DNA from: an uncultured Prevotella sp.
Lineage (GTDB): Bacteria; Bacteroidota; Bacteroidia; Bacteroidales; Bacteroidaceae
Direction: 5' to 3'
Assembly: GCA_902495455.1 (NCBI GenBank)
Contig: CABUXJ010000007.1
Coordinates: 46,395 to 110,394, forward strand
Length of the DNA stretch: 64,000 nt
Part shown: piece after piece, positions 16,970-25,546 of the stretch
How the letters are laid out: the number at the start of each line of letters is the position of its first letter
Numbering within the stretch: the first letter of the stretch is position 1
Program-made: the position numbers and the translations under genes
Notes under the pieces: generated by a model
Database searches by the model: none
What the model was told of the DNA's origin: nothing
Seen by the model: only the letters and a program-made list of their open reading frames with translations

Positions 16970-17097
16970 TGATTATTAAAGCTTTCTATGCCACAAACTC
17001 AGCCCGTTCGGCATTCTATCCGAGCTTAACGCTTTCCGGCACGCTCGGTTGGACCAACAGCGGCGGCCGAAACGTACGGACGATCGGTGTTAAATAA
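16969..17097 (+). pseudogene. Remnant of an OprM/TolC-type outer-membrane efflux channel
   Basis: The frame starts in the TGATG overlap with the pump gene, exactly where the third RND gene normally starts. It reads MIIKAFYATNSARSAFYPSL followed by TLSGTLGWTNSGG, then stops at 17095-17097. The FYAT..ARSAFYPS.TLSG..GWTNSGG stretch is the well-known internal segment of Bacteroidota OMF lipoproteins, normally some 250 residues into the protein. So both a 5' deletion and loss of the 3' half have occurred. No lipoprotein signal remains. Confidence 0.8.
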
Positions 17098-17142
17098 GAT
17101 TAAATAAGCGACGGAAAGCATTGCCATACGAATGGAACGACG

Positions 17143-17150
17143 TATATTTG
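17143..17150 (+). promoter_or_regulatory. Promoter for the SPFH operon
   Basis: TATATTTG (-7 box) with a TTG at 17121-17123 about 19 bp upstream as a possible -33 element. The ATG lies about 39 bp downstream. Confidence 0.5.
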
Positions 17151-17188
17151 CGATATCAAAATGATATCAAACTAAAACTCGTAAAATT

Positions 17189-18163
17189 ATGGAAAAGAAG
17201 GAATTCACGTTCAACGGAACAACACTCAACGGCTTTCTCATGCTGTTTGTCAACATCGCCCTGACCCTCGCTGCCATTGCCGCCATCGTGTGGGGCATAG
17301 TTATCGACAACAGTCTGAGCGGAATATACGTCGGAGCAGGACTCGTAGCGCTCATAGCCACCTTTATAATATGGTGTGGATTTGCAATGCTCGAACCGGG
17401 CGAAGGCCGCGTGATGGTGCTCTTCGGAGAATACAAAGGCACGTTCACAAAGACGGGCTACTACTGGCAGAACCCATTTCTCACGGTAAAGAAGGTGTCG
17501 TTCCGCTCGCGCAACATAGACGTAGAGCCCATCAAGGTGAACGACAAGACAGGAAACCCCATCATGATCGGCCTCATACTGGTATGGAAACTGAGCGACG
17601 CATATAAGGCAATGTTTGAAATCGACTCGCAGACAATGGCACAGTCGGGCGCCAACCAAGGCAATCAGGTATCCATCGGGTCGTCATCACTGACGGGAAT
17701 CATGAACGCGCTGGAGAACTTCGTGCGCACACAGAGTGACGCCGCACTGCGTCAGGTGGCCTCGCTCTATGCCTACGACGACACCGACAACAGCGCCGAC
17801 GAGCTGACCCTGCGCAGCGGCGGCGACGAAATCAACGCCCAACTGGAGGAAAAGCTGAACGACCGCTTGGCTATGGCTGGCATAGACATTGTCGAGGCAC
17901 GCATCAACTATCTGGCATACGCCCCTGAGATAGCCGCCGTCATGTTGCGCCGCCAGCAGGCATCGGCCATCATCACGGCCCGCGAGAAAATTGTCGAAGG
18001 AGCGGTGTCGATGGTGAAGATGGCCCTGAACAAGCTGGCCGACGAGGAAATCGTGGAACTGGACGACGATAAAAAGGCGGCAATGGTGAGCAATCTGCTC
18101 GTCGTGCTCTGCGGCGACGAGTCGGCCCAGCCCGTCGTAAACACCGGAACGCTCAATCACTAA
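17189..18163 (+). CDS. SPFH/Band 7 (stomatin-like) membrane protein
   Basis: This has 324 residues. Two membrane helices lie near the N-terminus (FLMLFVNIALTLAAIAAIVWG and VGAGLVALIATFIIWCGFAML). They are followed by an SPFH domain starting at EPGEGRVMVLFGEYKGTFTK and containing VSFRSRNIDVEPIKVNDKTG. A helical region (about 225-300) includes EARINYLAYAPEIAAVMLRRQQ, typical for oligomer formation. Such proteins form membrane-bound rings or microdomains; the client here is unknown. The ribbon-helix-helix gene starts 2 bp after the stop, so they are surely co-transcribed. Confidence 0.88.
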   Translation: MEKKEFTFNGTTLNGFLMLFVNIALTLAAIAAIVWGIVIDNSLSGIYVGAGLVALIATFIIWCGFAMLEPGEGRVMVLFGEYKGTFTKTGYYWQNPFLTVKKVSFRSRNIDVEPIKVNDKTGNPIMIGLILVWKLSDAYKAMFEIDSQTMAQSGANQGNQVSIGSSSLTGIMNALENFVRTQSDAALRQVASLYAYDDTDNSADELTLRSGGDEINAQLEEKLNDRLAMAGIDIVEARINYLAYAPEIAAVMLRRQQASAIITAREKIVEGAVSMVKMALNKLADEEIVELDDDKKAAMVSNLLVVLCGDESAQPVVNTGTLNH

Positions 18164-18165
18164 AT

Positions 18166-18369
18166 ATGGCGGCAAAGAACGAGAAGGCGAAAACCAAGAG
18201 TTTCATCCTCCGCATCGACAGCGAAACGATGGATGCCATCGAGGCGTGGGCCGCTGACGAGTTCCGCTCTACCAACGGCCAGCTGCAGTGGATCATCGCC
18301 GAAGCGCTGCGCAAGGCCGGCAGATTGCCGAAGAAGCGAAAGGCGAAGACAAAGGAGGAGGAAGAATAA
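18166..18369 (+). CDS. Small Arc-like ribbon-helix-helix protein
   Basis: This encodes 67 residues. The centre, KSFILRIDSETMDAIEAWAA then FRSTNGQLQWIIAEALRKAG, fits the Arc/MetJ ribbon-helix-helix fold (a beta strand followed by two helices). The tail is Lys/Glu-rich. It may bind DNA, or serve as a partner of the SPFH protein encoded just upstream. No toxin gene is adjacent, so it is not an obvious antitoxin. Confidence 0.8.
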   Translation: MAAKNEKAKTKSFILRIDSETMDAIEAWAADEFRSTNGQLQWIIAEALRKAGRLPKKRKAKTKEEEE

Positions 18370-18425
18370 ACCCGACAACACGTCAGGCATGACGCCGATA
18401 CAATACAACAATAATTCTCAAAAAG

Positions 18426-18923
18426 ATGATTTCATTCGAAAACAACAGCAAATCAGGCGTGGACATAAGAATGACGCGCTCGGCCGAGGGCACTGCCTTC
18501 GAAATAGCAATAGCAATCATCAATATCTGTATGTGGATTATGATTGCATATCTCTGGAGGCATCTGCCGGAACAGATTGCCATACATTTTGATATCACCG
18601 GCACGGCCGACGGCTGGGGAACCAAATGGATGATGCCGCTGACAGGCCTCATCGGTTCGTTCGTGTCAGCACTGCTTTGCTTCAGCGCATACCGTCCCTC
18701 GCGCTACATCAACATGCCGTTCGAAATGAAAAATCCGGCGCAGCATATTGCGGCGGTGCGAATGGTGAGGATTCTCGGCGTCATGATATCACTGATGTTC
18801 CTCTGCATTGCATGGGGCATGGCCGGAAATGCCGTCGCCAGCAGCCTTACCATCGGTATGGTCGTGGCCACAATCGCGGTCACGGCATGGTACACGGCAA
18901 GGATAAGAAGATTAGGACATTAA
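18426..18923 (+). CDS. DUF1648 membrane protein
   Basis: This encodes 165 residues with about four membrane helices. The DUF1648 signature IAIHFDITGTADGWGTKW lies between the first two helices, followed by LTGLIGSFVSALLCF. Related proteins include SdpI-type immunity proteins and general membrane proteins of unknown function. Here it follows the SPFH and ribbon-helix-helix genes by 56 bp and probably belongs to the same operon. Function unknown. Confidence 0.8.
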   Translation: MISFENNSKSGVDIRMTRSAEGTAFEIAIAIINICMWIMIAYLWRHLPEQIAIHFDITGTADGWGTKWMMPLTGLIGSFVSALLCFSAYRPSRYINMPFEMKNPAQHIAAVRMVRILGVMISLMFLCIAWGMAGNAVASSLTIGMVVATIAVTAWYTARIRRLGH

Positions 18924-18949
18924 TCAGACGCAATTAAGTCTACATAGTG

Positions 18950-19024
18950 AAACGCAAAGACGCCAAAGCGCAAAGTTCTTGTATGTAAATACATGATACT
19001 TTGCGCTTTGGCGTCTTTGCGTTT
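18950..19024. terminator. Perfect 27-bp inverted repeat, probable bidirectional terminator
   Basis: Left arm 18950-18976 (AAACGCAAAGACGCCAAAGC plus GCAAAGT) is perfectly complementary to 18998-19024, with a 21-bp loop. It lies between the convergent DUF1648 and rsgA genes. The stem is much longer than a normal terminator and lacks a strong T-run, so it may instead be a mobile repeat that serves as a terminator. Confidence 0.7.
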
Positions 19025-19054
19025 GCACTATATAAACTTACAAAACCTTCTCCC

Positions 19055-19987
19055 TCAGAACGCCTCGCGGTATTTGTTTTCGTCCTTGTCATCGAGCATG
19101 CTGAGATAGGACTGGTAGCGGCTTTCGGCAATGTAGTGGTCCTCCAGCGCGCGGAGCACGGCGCATCCGGGCTCGTGGCGGTGGGTGCAGTTGCTGAAAC
19201 GGCAGTCCTTAGAGAAGTGGAAGATGTCACGGAAATAGCCCGTCAGCTCTTCCGGTTCGATGTCGAACGTTCCAAAACCTTTTATTCCGGGCGTATCGAT
19301 AATATAGCCGCCCTCCGGAAGGGGCAGCATCTCGCTGAACGTGGTGGTGTGCATGCCCGTGTTGTGGGCGTCACTGATTTCGGCCGTGCGCAGGTTTACG
19401 CCGGGAAGGAGGCTGTTGATGAGCGTCGACTTGCCGACACCGCTGTTGCCGCTGAGCACGGTAACGCGCCCGACGAGCATCTCGCGCAGCTCTTCGACGC
19501 CGTTACCGGTAGCCGCCGACACGGCACGACACTCATATCCGATGTTCTCATAGAGCGCAATCATCATGTCCTGATATCTCCGCTCGTCATCATCCAGTAT
19601 GTCGGTCTTGTTGAACACCAACACTACCGGCACACGATAAGCCTCGGCCGAAGCCAGAAAGCGGTCGATGAAGGTCGTGCTGGTCTGCGGCCGGTTGACC
19701 GTGACGACGAGCAGGGCCTGGTCGACGTTGGCGGCGATGATGTGACTCTGTTTCGAGAGATTGGGCGACTTGCGGATGATGTAGTTGCGGCGGTCGCTGA
19801 TGGCGGTGATGAAAGCCGTCCCCTCGGCGTTCTCGACAATCTCCACGCGGTCGCCGACGGCCACGGGATTGGTACTCCGGATGCCTTTCAGCCGGAAGTT
19901 TCCCTTTATCTTGCTGTCCACCATCCGCCCGTCATCCGTCTTGACGGTGTACCAGCTTCCGGTGTTTCTTACTACTAAACCGAACAT
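19055..19987 (-). CDS. rsgA: Ribosome small subunit-dependent GTPase RsgA
   Basis: This GTPase checks late maturation of the 30S subunit. It has 310 residues. An N-terminal OB-fold (GSWYTVKTDDGRMVDSKIKG) precedes a circularly permuted GTPase domain: NKTDIL (G4) comes before NSGVGKSTLINSL (G1), then DTPGIKGFG (G3). The C-terminal zinc site is CRFSNCTHRHEPGCAV. This permuted order is diagnostic. The gene is monocistronic between two repeat regions. Confidence 0.95.
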   Translation of the reverse strand: MFGLVVRNTGSWYTVKTDDGRMVDSKIKGNFRLKGIRSTNPVAVGDRVEIVENAEGTAFITAISDRRNYIIRKSPNLSKQSHIIAANVDQALLVVTVNRPQTSTTFIDRFLASAEAYRVPVVLVFNKTDILDDDERRYQDMMIALYENIGYECRAVSAATGNGVEELREMLVGRVTVLSGNSGVGKSTLINSLLPGVNLRTAEISDAHNTGMHTTTFSEMLPLPEGGYIIDTPGIKGFGTFDIEPEELTGYFRDIFHFSKDCRFSNCTHRHEPGCAVLRALEDHYIAESRYQSYLSMLDDKDENKYREAF

Positions 19988-20265
19988 ATTTGAGTGGTGA
20001 GTGGTGAATGGTGAGTGGTGAATGTTAAATGGTGAGTGATGAATGATGAGTGGTGAGTTGGTCAGCCTGCGGCCGATGACGAATTATCCAATGATGAATT
20101 GTATGTGTCTTGTCGAGTCGTTTTTTGCTCCGATTACATTTAACACAGTTACAACTCATAATTGAACAATTCGTCATCGGCCGCAGGCCGACCAACTCAC
20201 CACTCACCACTCATCACTCACCATTCAAAAAACTCATCATTCACCACTCACCATTCGCAATTCTA
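19988..20265. repeat. Inverted-repeat element with GGTGAGTGGTGAA tracts, copy 1
   Basis: Left part (19,990-20,100) is made of short GAGTGGTGAATG units followed by GTTGGTCAGCCTGCGGCCGATGACGAATT. The right part (about 20,165-20,262) is its near reverse complement. The loop holds about 65 bp. A related element sits before recA. No protein is encoded. Confidence 0.75.
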
Positions 20266-20826
20266 TTATACAGTCATTATCTCCTTGTTCTTTGCCGCAA
20301 GCAAGTCGTCCACCTGCTTGATGAACTTGTCGTGTATCTTCTGCAGGTCATTTTCTGCGTCTTTCTCGACGTCCTCAGACAGTCCGTCCTTGATGGCTTT
20401 CTTCAGTTTGTCCTTCACGTCGGCGCGGACGTTGCGGATCTGGACCTTGATGGCCTCACCGTGCTTGTTGCACTGCTTGGCCAGTTCGCGGCGGCGCTCC
20501 TCCGTGGGCTGCGGTATTCCGAGACGTATCATCTCGCCGTTGTTCTCCGGAGTAATGCCCACGTCGCTGTCCATGATAGCCTTTTCGATGCTGCGTATCA
20601 TCTTCTTGTCCCAAGGTTTGATGGCGATGGAACGGGCATCGGGGGTTGTAACTGTGGCCACCTGATTGAGCGGGACCATAGAGCCGTAGGAGTCTACTCT
20701 CACGCCATCCAGGATGGCGACGTTGGCGCGTCCTGCGCGCACACGCGACAGCTGCTCGTCGAGATACATCACAGCCATCTCCATTTTCTCTTCGGCCGAA
20801 GCCAATGTCTCTTTTACGTCTATCAT
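20266..20826 (-). CDS. frr: Ribosome recycling factor
   Basis: This splits post-termination ribosomes together with EF-G. The start chosen (MIDVKETLASAEEKM) gives 186 residues, the usual RRF length; an in-frame ATG 10 codons upstream would add an atypical extension. Conserved features are SRVRAGRANVAILDGV (domain I helix), VDSYGSMVPLNQVA, RSIAIKPWDKKMI, and the C-terminal RRELAKQCNKHGEAIKVQIRN. The promoter region faces the cysK promoter region across a long repeat-bearing gap. Confidence 0.96.
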   Translation of the reverse strand: MIDVKETLASAEEKMEMAVMYLDEQLSRVRAGRANVAILDGVRVDSYGSMVPLNQVATVTTPDARSIAIKPWDKKMIRSIEKAIMDSDVGITPENNGEMIRLGIPQPTEERRRELAKQCNKHGEAIKVQIRNVRADVKDKLKKAIKDGLSEDVEKDAENDLQKIHDKFIKQVDDLLAAKNKEIMTV

Positions 20827-21136
20827 ATATTTATATAATGTATTATTGTTTGTCACTCTGCGTAGACATGCGGTGCATTTCGTTTTACAAATTTAATTAT
20901 TAAATTCCGTACCGGCAAACATTTAATGTTTTTTTTCTTTCATCGGCGCAATTTGCAGTGATATGTCGAATGGCATCCGACAGCAGTGCTTCAGAGTGGA
21001 GCCCCTACAATCGGATATAATTTTGTCAGAAAAAGATTGTTAATATTAACATTTAGCAACGCGCGAAAAATTGTATAAAAACGTTGTAATCCGACCGGAA
21101 AGTCGCTTTCGTCGTTCAAAATTCTGTCGGCCGTCT

Positions 21137-21245
21137 TGCCGTAAGGGCCCCGTTGGGTCGCAATAGCATGCCCGTCAGCTTGCAACGGCACCGCCGTCAC
21201 GATGCAACGGCGGCCCCGTTGCAAAGCCGTAAGGCCCTTACGGGA
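21137..21245. repeat. GC-rich palindromic intergenic repeat, copy B
   Basis: It runs from TTGCCGTAAGGGCCCCGTTG through GCAACGGCGGCCCCGTTGC to GCCGTAAGGCCCTTACGGG. Modules match copies A, C and D. Confidence 0.8.
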
Positions 21246-21489
21246 AGGGAAAATCATCGAAAATGTTGCACACTTTCACAAAAATCTCTGTAACATACTG
21301 GCCGTCAGAGAGAAAAAGATGCACGCGCAAAACTCGCATATTTGAGACCGAGGGAGGACTTCGCGGAAAATCCGTGTTAAAATGAAGGGCGTTTGTAAGA
21401 AATATTCTGAATTTAACACTTATTCTTCAGAAACACGAAAAGTCCGTAAAAAAACCGGCTGCGACAGTACGATTTTCACGATTTTGCCT

Positions 21490-21497
21490 TATCTTTG
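21490..21497 (+). promoter_or_regulatory. -7 box for cysK
   Basis: TATCTTTG matches TAnnTTTG. The leader would be about 120 nt. Confidence 0.5.
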
Positions 21498-21625
21498 CAT
21501 CATGACCGGCAACTGCGACCGGCCCTAAGAAAGGAACCACACATATCAACCACGCGACACCCCGCCCCGACCGGCCCGACAGCCGCACGCGAAGGCGGGA
21601 TGCCGCGGCAAACAAAACAAACATC

Positions 21626-22573
21626 ATGACAAGAATAGCCAACAATCTCACGGAGCTGATCGGCAACACGCCGCTGCTCAAACTCGACAAATATTCGGAA
21701 CGTCAAGGACTCGTCACACCCATCGTGGCAAAAGTGGAATACTTCAACCCCGGCGGCAGCGCCAAAGACCGCATCGCGCTGGCCATGATCGAGAACGCCG
21801 AGCGTACGGGCCGTCTCCTCCCCGGAGCAACCATCATCGAACCGACCAGCGGCAACACCGGCGTCGGACTGGCTCTCGTGGCTGCCGTGAGAGGCTACCG
21901 GCTCATCCTCACCATGCCCGAGACAATGAGCGTCGAGCGCCGCAATCTCGTCAAAGCCTATGGAGCCGAAGTGCGGCTCACGCCGGGAGGCGAGGGCATG
22001 GCCGGAGCCATACGTCTGGCGGAGGAACTGCGCGATGCCACACCCGGCTCGATTATTCTCCAGCAGTTTGAGAACCGGGCCAACCCGCAGGCGCACTACG
22101 ACACCACGGCCGACGAGATATGGGCCGACACCGACGGCAAGATTGACGTCTTTGTCGCTTCCGCGGGCACTGGCGGAACCGTCTCGGGCGTCGGACGGCG
22201 ACTGAAGGAGCTGAACCCCGGGGTCAGGATTGTGGCCGTCGAACCGCTCGCCTCGCCCGTGCTCAACGGTGGCAAGGCCGGACCGCACAAGATACAGGGC
22301 ATCGGGGCGGGCTTCATCCCCGCCACCTACGACGCGACCGTCGTCGACGAGGTCATCGACGTCGCCGACGATGACGCCATCCGCACGAGCCGCCGTCTGG
22401 CCACCGACGAAGGACTGCTCGTCGGCATATCCTCAGGAGCGGCGGCATGGGCGGCAACCGAGATGGCACGACGGCCGGAATTTGCGGGCAAACGGCTCGT
22501 CGTCCTGCTGCCGGACACGGGCGAGAGATACCTCTCGACGGTGCTCTACGACTTCGACGGCTATCCGCTATGA
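21626..22573 (+). CDS. cysK: Cysteine synthase A (O-acetylserine sulfhydrylase)
   Basis: This PLP enzyme makes cysteine from O-acetylserine and sulfide. It has 315 residues. The PLP Lys is in NPGGSAKDRIA, near residue 47. The substrate loop is EPTSGNTGVGLA. The phosphate-binding glycine loop is ASAGTGGTVSGVG, and GISSGAAAWAA lies near the C-terminus. All match CysK. No sulfate-uptake genes are adjacent. The gene uses very GC-rich codons, like its core neighbours. Confidence 0.95.
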   Translation: MTRIANNLTELIGNTPLLKLDKYSERQGLVTPIVAKVEYFNPGGSAKDRIALAMIENAERTGRLLPGATIIEPTSGNTGVGLALVAAVRGYRLILTMPETMSVERRNLVKAYGAEVRLTPGGEGMAGAIRLAEELRDATPGSIILQQFENRANPQAHYDTTADEIWADTDGKIDVFVASAGTGGTVSGVGRRLKELNPGVRIVAVEPLASPVLNGGKAGPHKIQGIGAGFIPATYDATVVDEVIDVADDDAIRTSRRLATDEGLLVGISSGAAAWAATEMARRPEFAGKRLVVLLPDTGERYLSTVLYDFDGYPL

Positions 22574-22682
22574 AACACAAGTAGGATTCTATAAACTATC
22601 AGCCGGGATTCATTCCGGACGCAAACGAAAACACGGCTGCGTCCGGAATGAATAAACACAAGACAAATAAAGCGGCTTTTTA

Positions 22683-22714
22683 TTTGGTATTTCAGCCGAT
22701 TTACATTATCTTTG
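22683..22714 (+). promoter_or_regulatory. Promoter of the tandem sensor/AraC operon
   Basis: TTTG at 22683-22686 and TATCTTTG at 22707-22714 are 20 bp apart, an almost ideal Bacteroidota -33/-7 pair. The ATG follows at 22745. Confidence 0.65.
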
Positions 22715-22744
22715 CAAACATACAAATCTGTAGAACAACTACTA

Positions 22745-25534
22745 ATGCACATAAAATCATATATCATTGCGGTCATCATGACCATGCTCCCGCTTGTCTG
22801 TACACAAGCACAAAACACGCATGACAGCGATGACAACAAATATACGATAAAACAGCCGCTCATATATGAAGACATCTGGGACCTCCCGCCATATACCTTT
22901 CTCAACAAGGACGGAGAGCCAAACGGATTTAACGTCGACTTGATAAAGACAATTCTGAAAAGACTCGACATACCATATATCATACGACTCAAGCCCACCG
23001 CCGATGCCTACAACGACCTGAAAGAAGGACGCTCGGACCTCATGCTGGGCATGCTGACGGACTATCATTCGCAGTTTGCCGACTACGGAACGTCTGTCGT
23101 CGGACTCTTCACCCACGGCATCGCCCACCCGAGACACAGCCACCCGCAGATAAAGACAGCGAAAGACCTCAACGGCCACAAAGTCGTCATGCAGCGGAAC
23201 AGCGTCAGCCACCGCTACATGGTCACAAGCGGACTGGAGGGCTACTCTCTGCCGACAGACGACATCAACGACGCCATACTCAGAGTAGCCGCAAGAGACA
23301 GCGGGGAGATACTATGGAACACACTGTCACTGGAATACACCATACGGAAATACGATCTCGACAACCTTGAGATAACACCGGTCTATATCCCCAACGGCGA
23401 ATACAGGTTCATGTCACGGGACAAACGTCTGCTGGAGATGGTAGACAGTGTCTATGAGATCATGGCGGCCAACGACGAACTGACACCCATACGACGCAAA
23501 TGGTTCTACCCACAGGTAAAACAAAGCGGCATCCCGGAATACACCTGGTACATCGCGGGAGGACTCAGCTTCATCATACTGATGCTCATCATCTACAATG
23601 CCGTCTACCGCTTCAGGGGAAACAGCGTCAACCGCATCAATGACAACCTGACAAAACGGCTCTCGCTATACGTCCTATCATGCAAAATACTGATGTGGGC
23701 ATACGACGTGGAGCGCGAAAAGTTCATCACTTATACTTCGGAAGGAGAGGTACTGGACGAATACTCCAAACTCAACTTTTCCGTATTCTTCAATCACGAC
23801 GACTTCATCACCGTCTGCGACGCCCTCCGCTACGTGCAGGACAACCCCACTCAGACCAAGACCATACAGGCACGGTTTCACAAGCCGTCCACTCCCGACA
23901 ACGAGCATTACTTCGACATGTTCATATCCGTCCACCGGCGCAAACACGGCAAGGTGTCGATAATCCTCGTCACACAGCGCAACGTGACGGAAGAAAGACA
24001 GAAGTATATCGAACAGAGGAACACTCAACTGAAATTTCAGACCGTGTTCTACGCCGCCAACATCGACATGGGACTGTTTGACAGCAAGGGAGAACTGATC
24101 GACTTGAACAAAAACGCGATGCGTACACTAAAGACCGACAGGACAAAGATGAAGCAGATAAACATCAAGGACCTGCTCGTCGACAGCCTTGGAATGGACA
24201 TGAAGCATCCGGAAACCGTCCATGCCACGACCATGATAAAGCCGGGAGTCGGTTTGGGTTCAATAACGCATGAGAGCATAAAGTATTATGAATATGTCAT
24301 ACAACCCATATACTACAAAGACAAACTCATACGCTTTTTTGTCACAGGCCGCGACATGACCGAAATAGCCGAAAACAGCAACAGAGAAAGACACAACGAG
24401 CAACTCATCAAAGAAGGCATCGAAAGACAGAAAGAGTATGTACGCAACATCAACTACGACCTCGAGGTGAACCACTCCTGGCTGACGCGATATTATCCGG
24501 CCACAAAGATGGTAGAGATAACACACGACCCGCACATGCCGACCATCCGTCTGTCGCAAATCAGATGTCTCCGCATGTTGGACGAAAGTTGCAGCAAGGA
24601 TGCGATGAGACTGATGAACAGCATGGACAGGTATCGCGCGGGAAAGTTTGACATAAAGCTCAGCACCATCTTCACAGACGAAAAACAGCGCAAACAGCAC
24701 CTCCACCTGACCGGAATACCCATCTTTGACGCTGACGGCAATATAGACCACTACTACGGACTGTGCCGCAACATCAGCGAAATAGAGGAGACTGAGCGCC
24801 AACTCAAACTCGAAATGCTGAAGGCACGCAACGCCGAAACCGTCAAGAACTCATTCGTCAAGAACATGAGCTACGAGATAAGAACACCGCTGAACGCCGT
24901 GATGGGATTCGCAGAGCTCTTCGAAACCGACCACGCACCGGAGGACGAACCTATCTTCATGGGCGAGATAAAGAAGAACTCGGCACTCCTGCTGAACATC
25001 ATCAACGATATTCTGCAAATCTCACGCATCGATTCCGACATGATTGAGATGACCCATGAGAACATCGACTTTGCCGAGATATTCGACTCCCACTGTCTGA
25101 GCGGATGGACACACGAGCTGAAAGACGGTGTCAAAACGGTCATCGAAAACCATTATGAACACCTCGTCGTAGACATCGACGCCAATCATCTGGGCCAGGT
25201 GATTGAGATCGTCACGGCCAACGCGGCACATTTCACACACAACGGAACCATCCGCGCCAAATACGAATACCACCACGGCGAACTGACCGTCAGCGTGGAG
25301 GACAGCGGCGTAGGCATCAGCAAAGACGTACTCGGCACCATATTCCAGCAAATGGAAACATTCGAGGACGTAGACCAATCCTGCATACGACTGAAATTGC
25401 TAATCTGCAAGAGACTAGTGGAAAAGATGGGAGGACGCCTGGACTTGGAGTCGGAACTCGGCCACGGCACCACGGTATGGATAACAATACCATGCAAGGC
25501 TATTACGATAAAGAAAAAGAATATCCTTACTTAG
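22745..25534 (+). CDS. Membrane sensor-kinase paralog, probable pseudokinase
   Basis: This has 929 residues. A signal peptide (MHIKSYIIAVIMTMLPLVCT) is followed by a periplasmic solute-binding-like domain (SBP_bac_3 type, about 40-265; DLPPYTFLNKDGEPNGFNVD), a membrane helix (YIAGGLSFIILMLIIYNAVY), PAS-like regions and a histidine-kinase core. The core is damaged. The H-box reads NMSYEIRTPLN, with Tyr at about residue 710 where the phospho-acceptor His should be. The G2/ATP-lid motif, normally GTGLGLSI, reads SCIRLKLLI. The N-box Asn and the G1 motif VEDSGVGIS remain. It is 12 bp upstream of an intact paralog, so it may act as a ligand-sensing or dimerising partner. Start chosen by the signal peptide. 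Confidence 0.88.
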   Translation: MHIKSYIIAVIMTMLPLVCTQAQNTHDSDDNKYTIKQPLIYEDIWDLPPYTFLNKDGEPNGFNVDLIKTILKRLDIPYIIRLKPTADAYNDLKEGRSDLMLGMLTDYHSQFADYGTSVVGLFTHGIAHPRHSHPQIKTAKDLNGHKVVMQRNSVSHRYMVTSGLEGYSLPTDDINDAILRVAARDSGEILWNTLSLEYTIRKYDLDNLEITPVYIPNGEYRFMSRDKRLLEMVDSVYEIMAANDELTPIRRKWFYPQVKQSGIPEYTWYIAGGLSFIILMLIIYNAVYRFRGNSVNRINDNLTKRLSLYVLSCKILMWAYDVEREKFITYTSEGEVLDEYSKLNFSVFFNHDDFITVCDALRYVQDNPTQTKTIQARFHKPSTPDNEHYFDMFISVHRRKHGKVSIILVTQRNVTEERQKYIEQRNTQLKFQTVFYAANIDMGLFDSKGELIDLNKNAMRTLKTDRTKMKQINIKDLLVDSLGMDMKHPETVHATTMIKPGVGLGSITHESIKYYEYVIQPIYYKDKLIRFFVTGRDMTEIAENSNRERHNEQLIKEGIERQKEYVRNINYDLEVNHSWLTRYYPATKMVEITHDPHMPTIRLSQIRCLRMLDESCSKDAMRLMNSMDRYRAGKFDIKLSTIFTDEKQRKQHLHLTGIPIFDADGNIDHYYGLCRNISEIEETERQLKLEMLKARNAETVKNSFVKNMSYEIRTPLNAVMGFAELFETDHAPEDEPIFMGEIKKNSALLLNIINDILQISRIDSDMIEMTHENIDFAEIFDSHCLSGWTHELKDGVKTVIENHYEHLVVDIDANHLGQVIEIVTANAAHFTHNGTIRAKYEYHHGELTVSVEDSGVGISKDVLGTIFQQMETFEDVDQSCIRLKLLICKRLVEKMGGRLDLESELGHGTTVWITIPCKAITIKKKNILT

Positions 25535-25546
25535 ATAACAGTCACA

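Larger units (their letters stand above)
20827..21625. other. Divergent frr/cysK intergenic region with GC-rich palindromic repeat
   Basis: Nearly 800 bp with no credible gene. It contains the GC-rich palindromic repeat copy B (21,137-21,245) embedded in AT-rich sequence and the cysK promoter (21,490-21,497). Confidence 0.7.

Noticed and set aside
20827..21625. A riboswitch upstream of cysK
   Set aside because: No known conserved riboswitch core was recognised; the leader is simply GC-rich sequence with repeats upstream.
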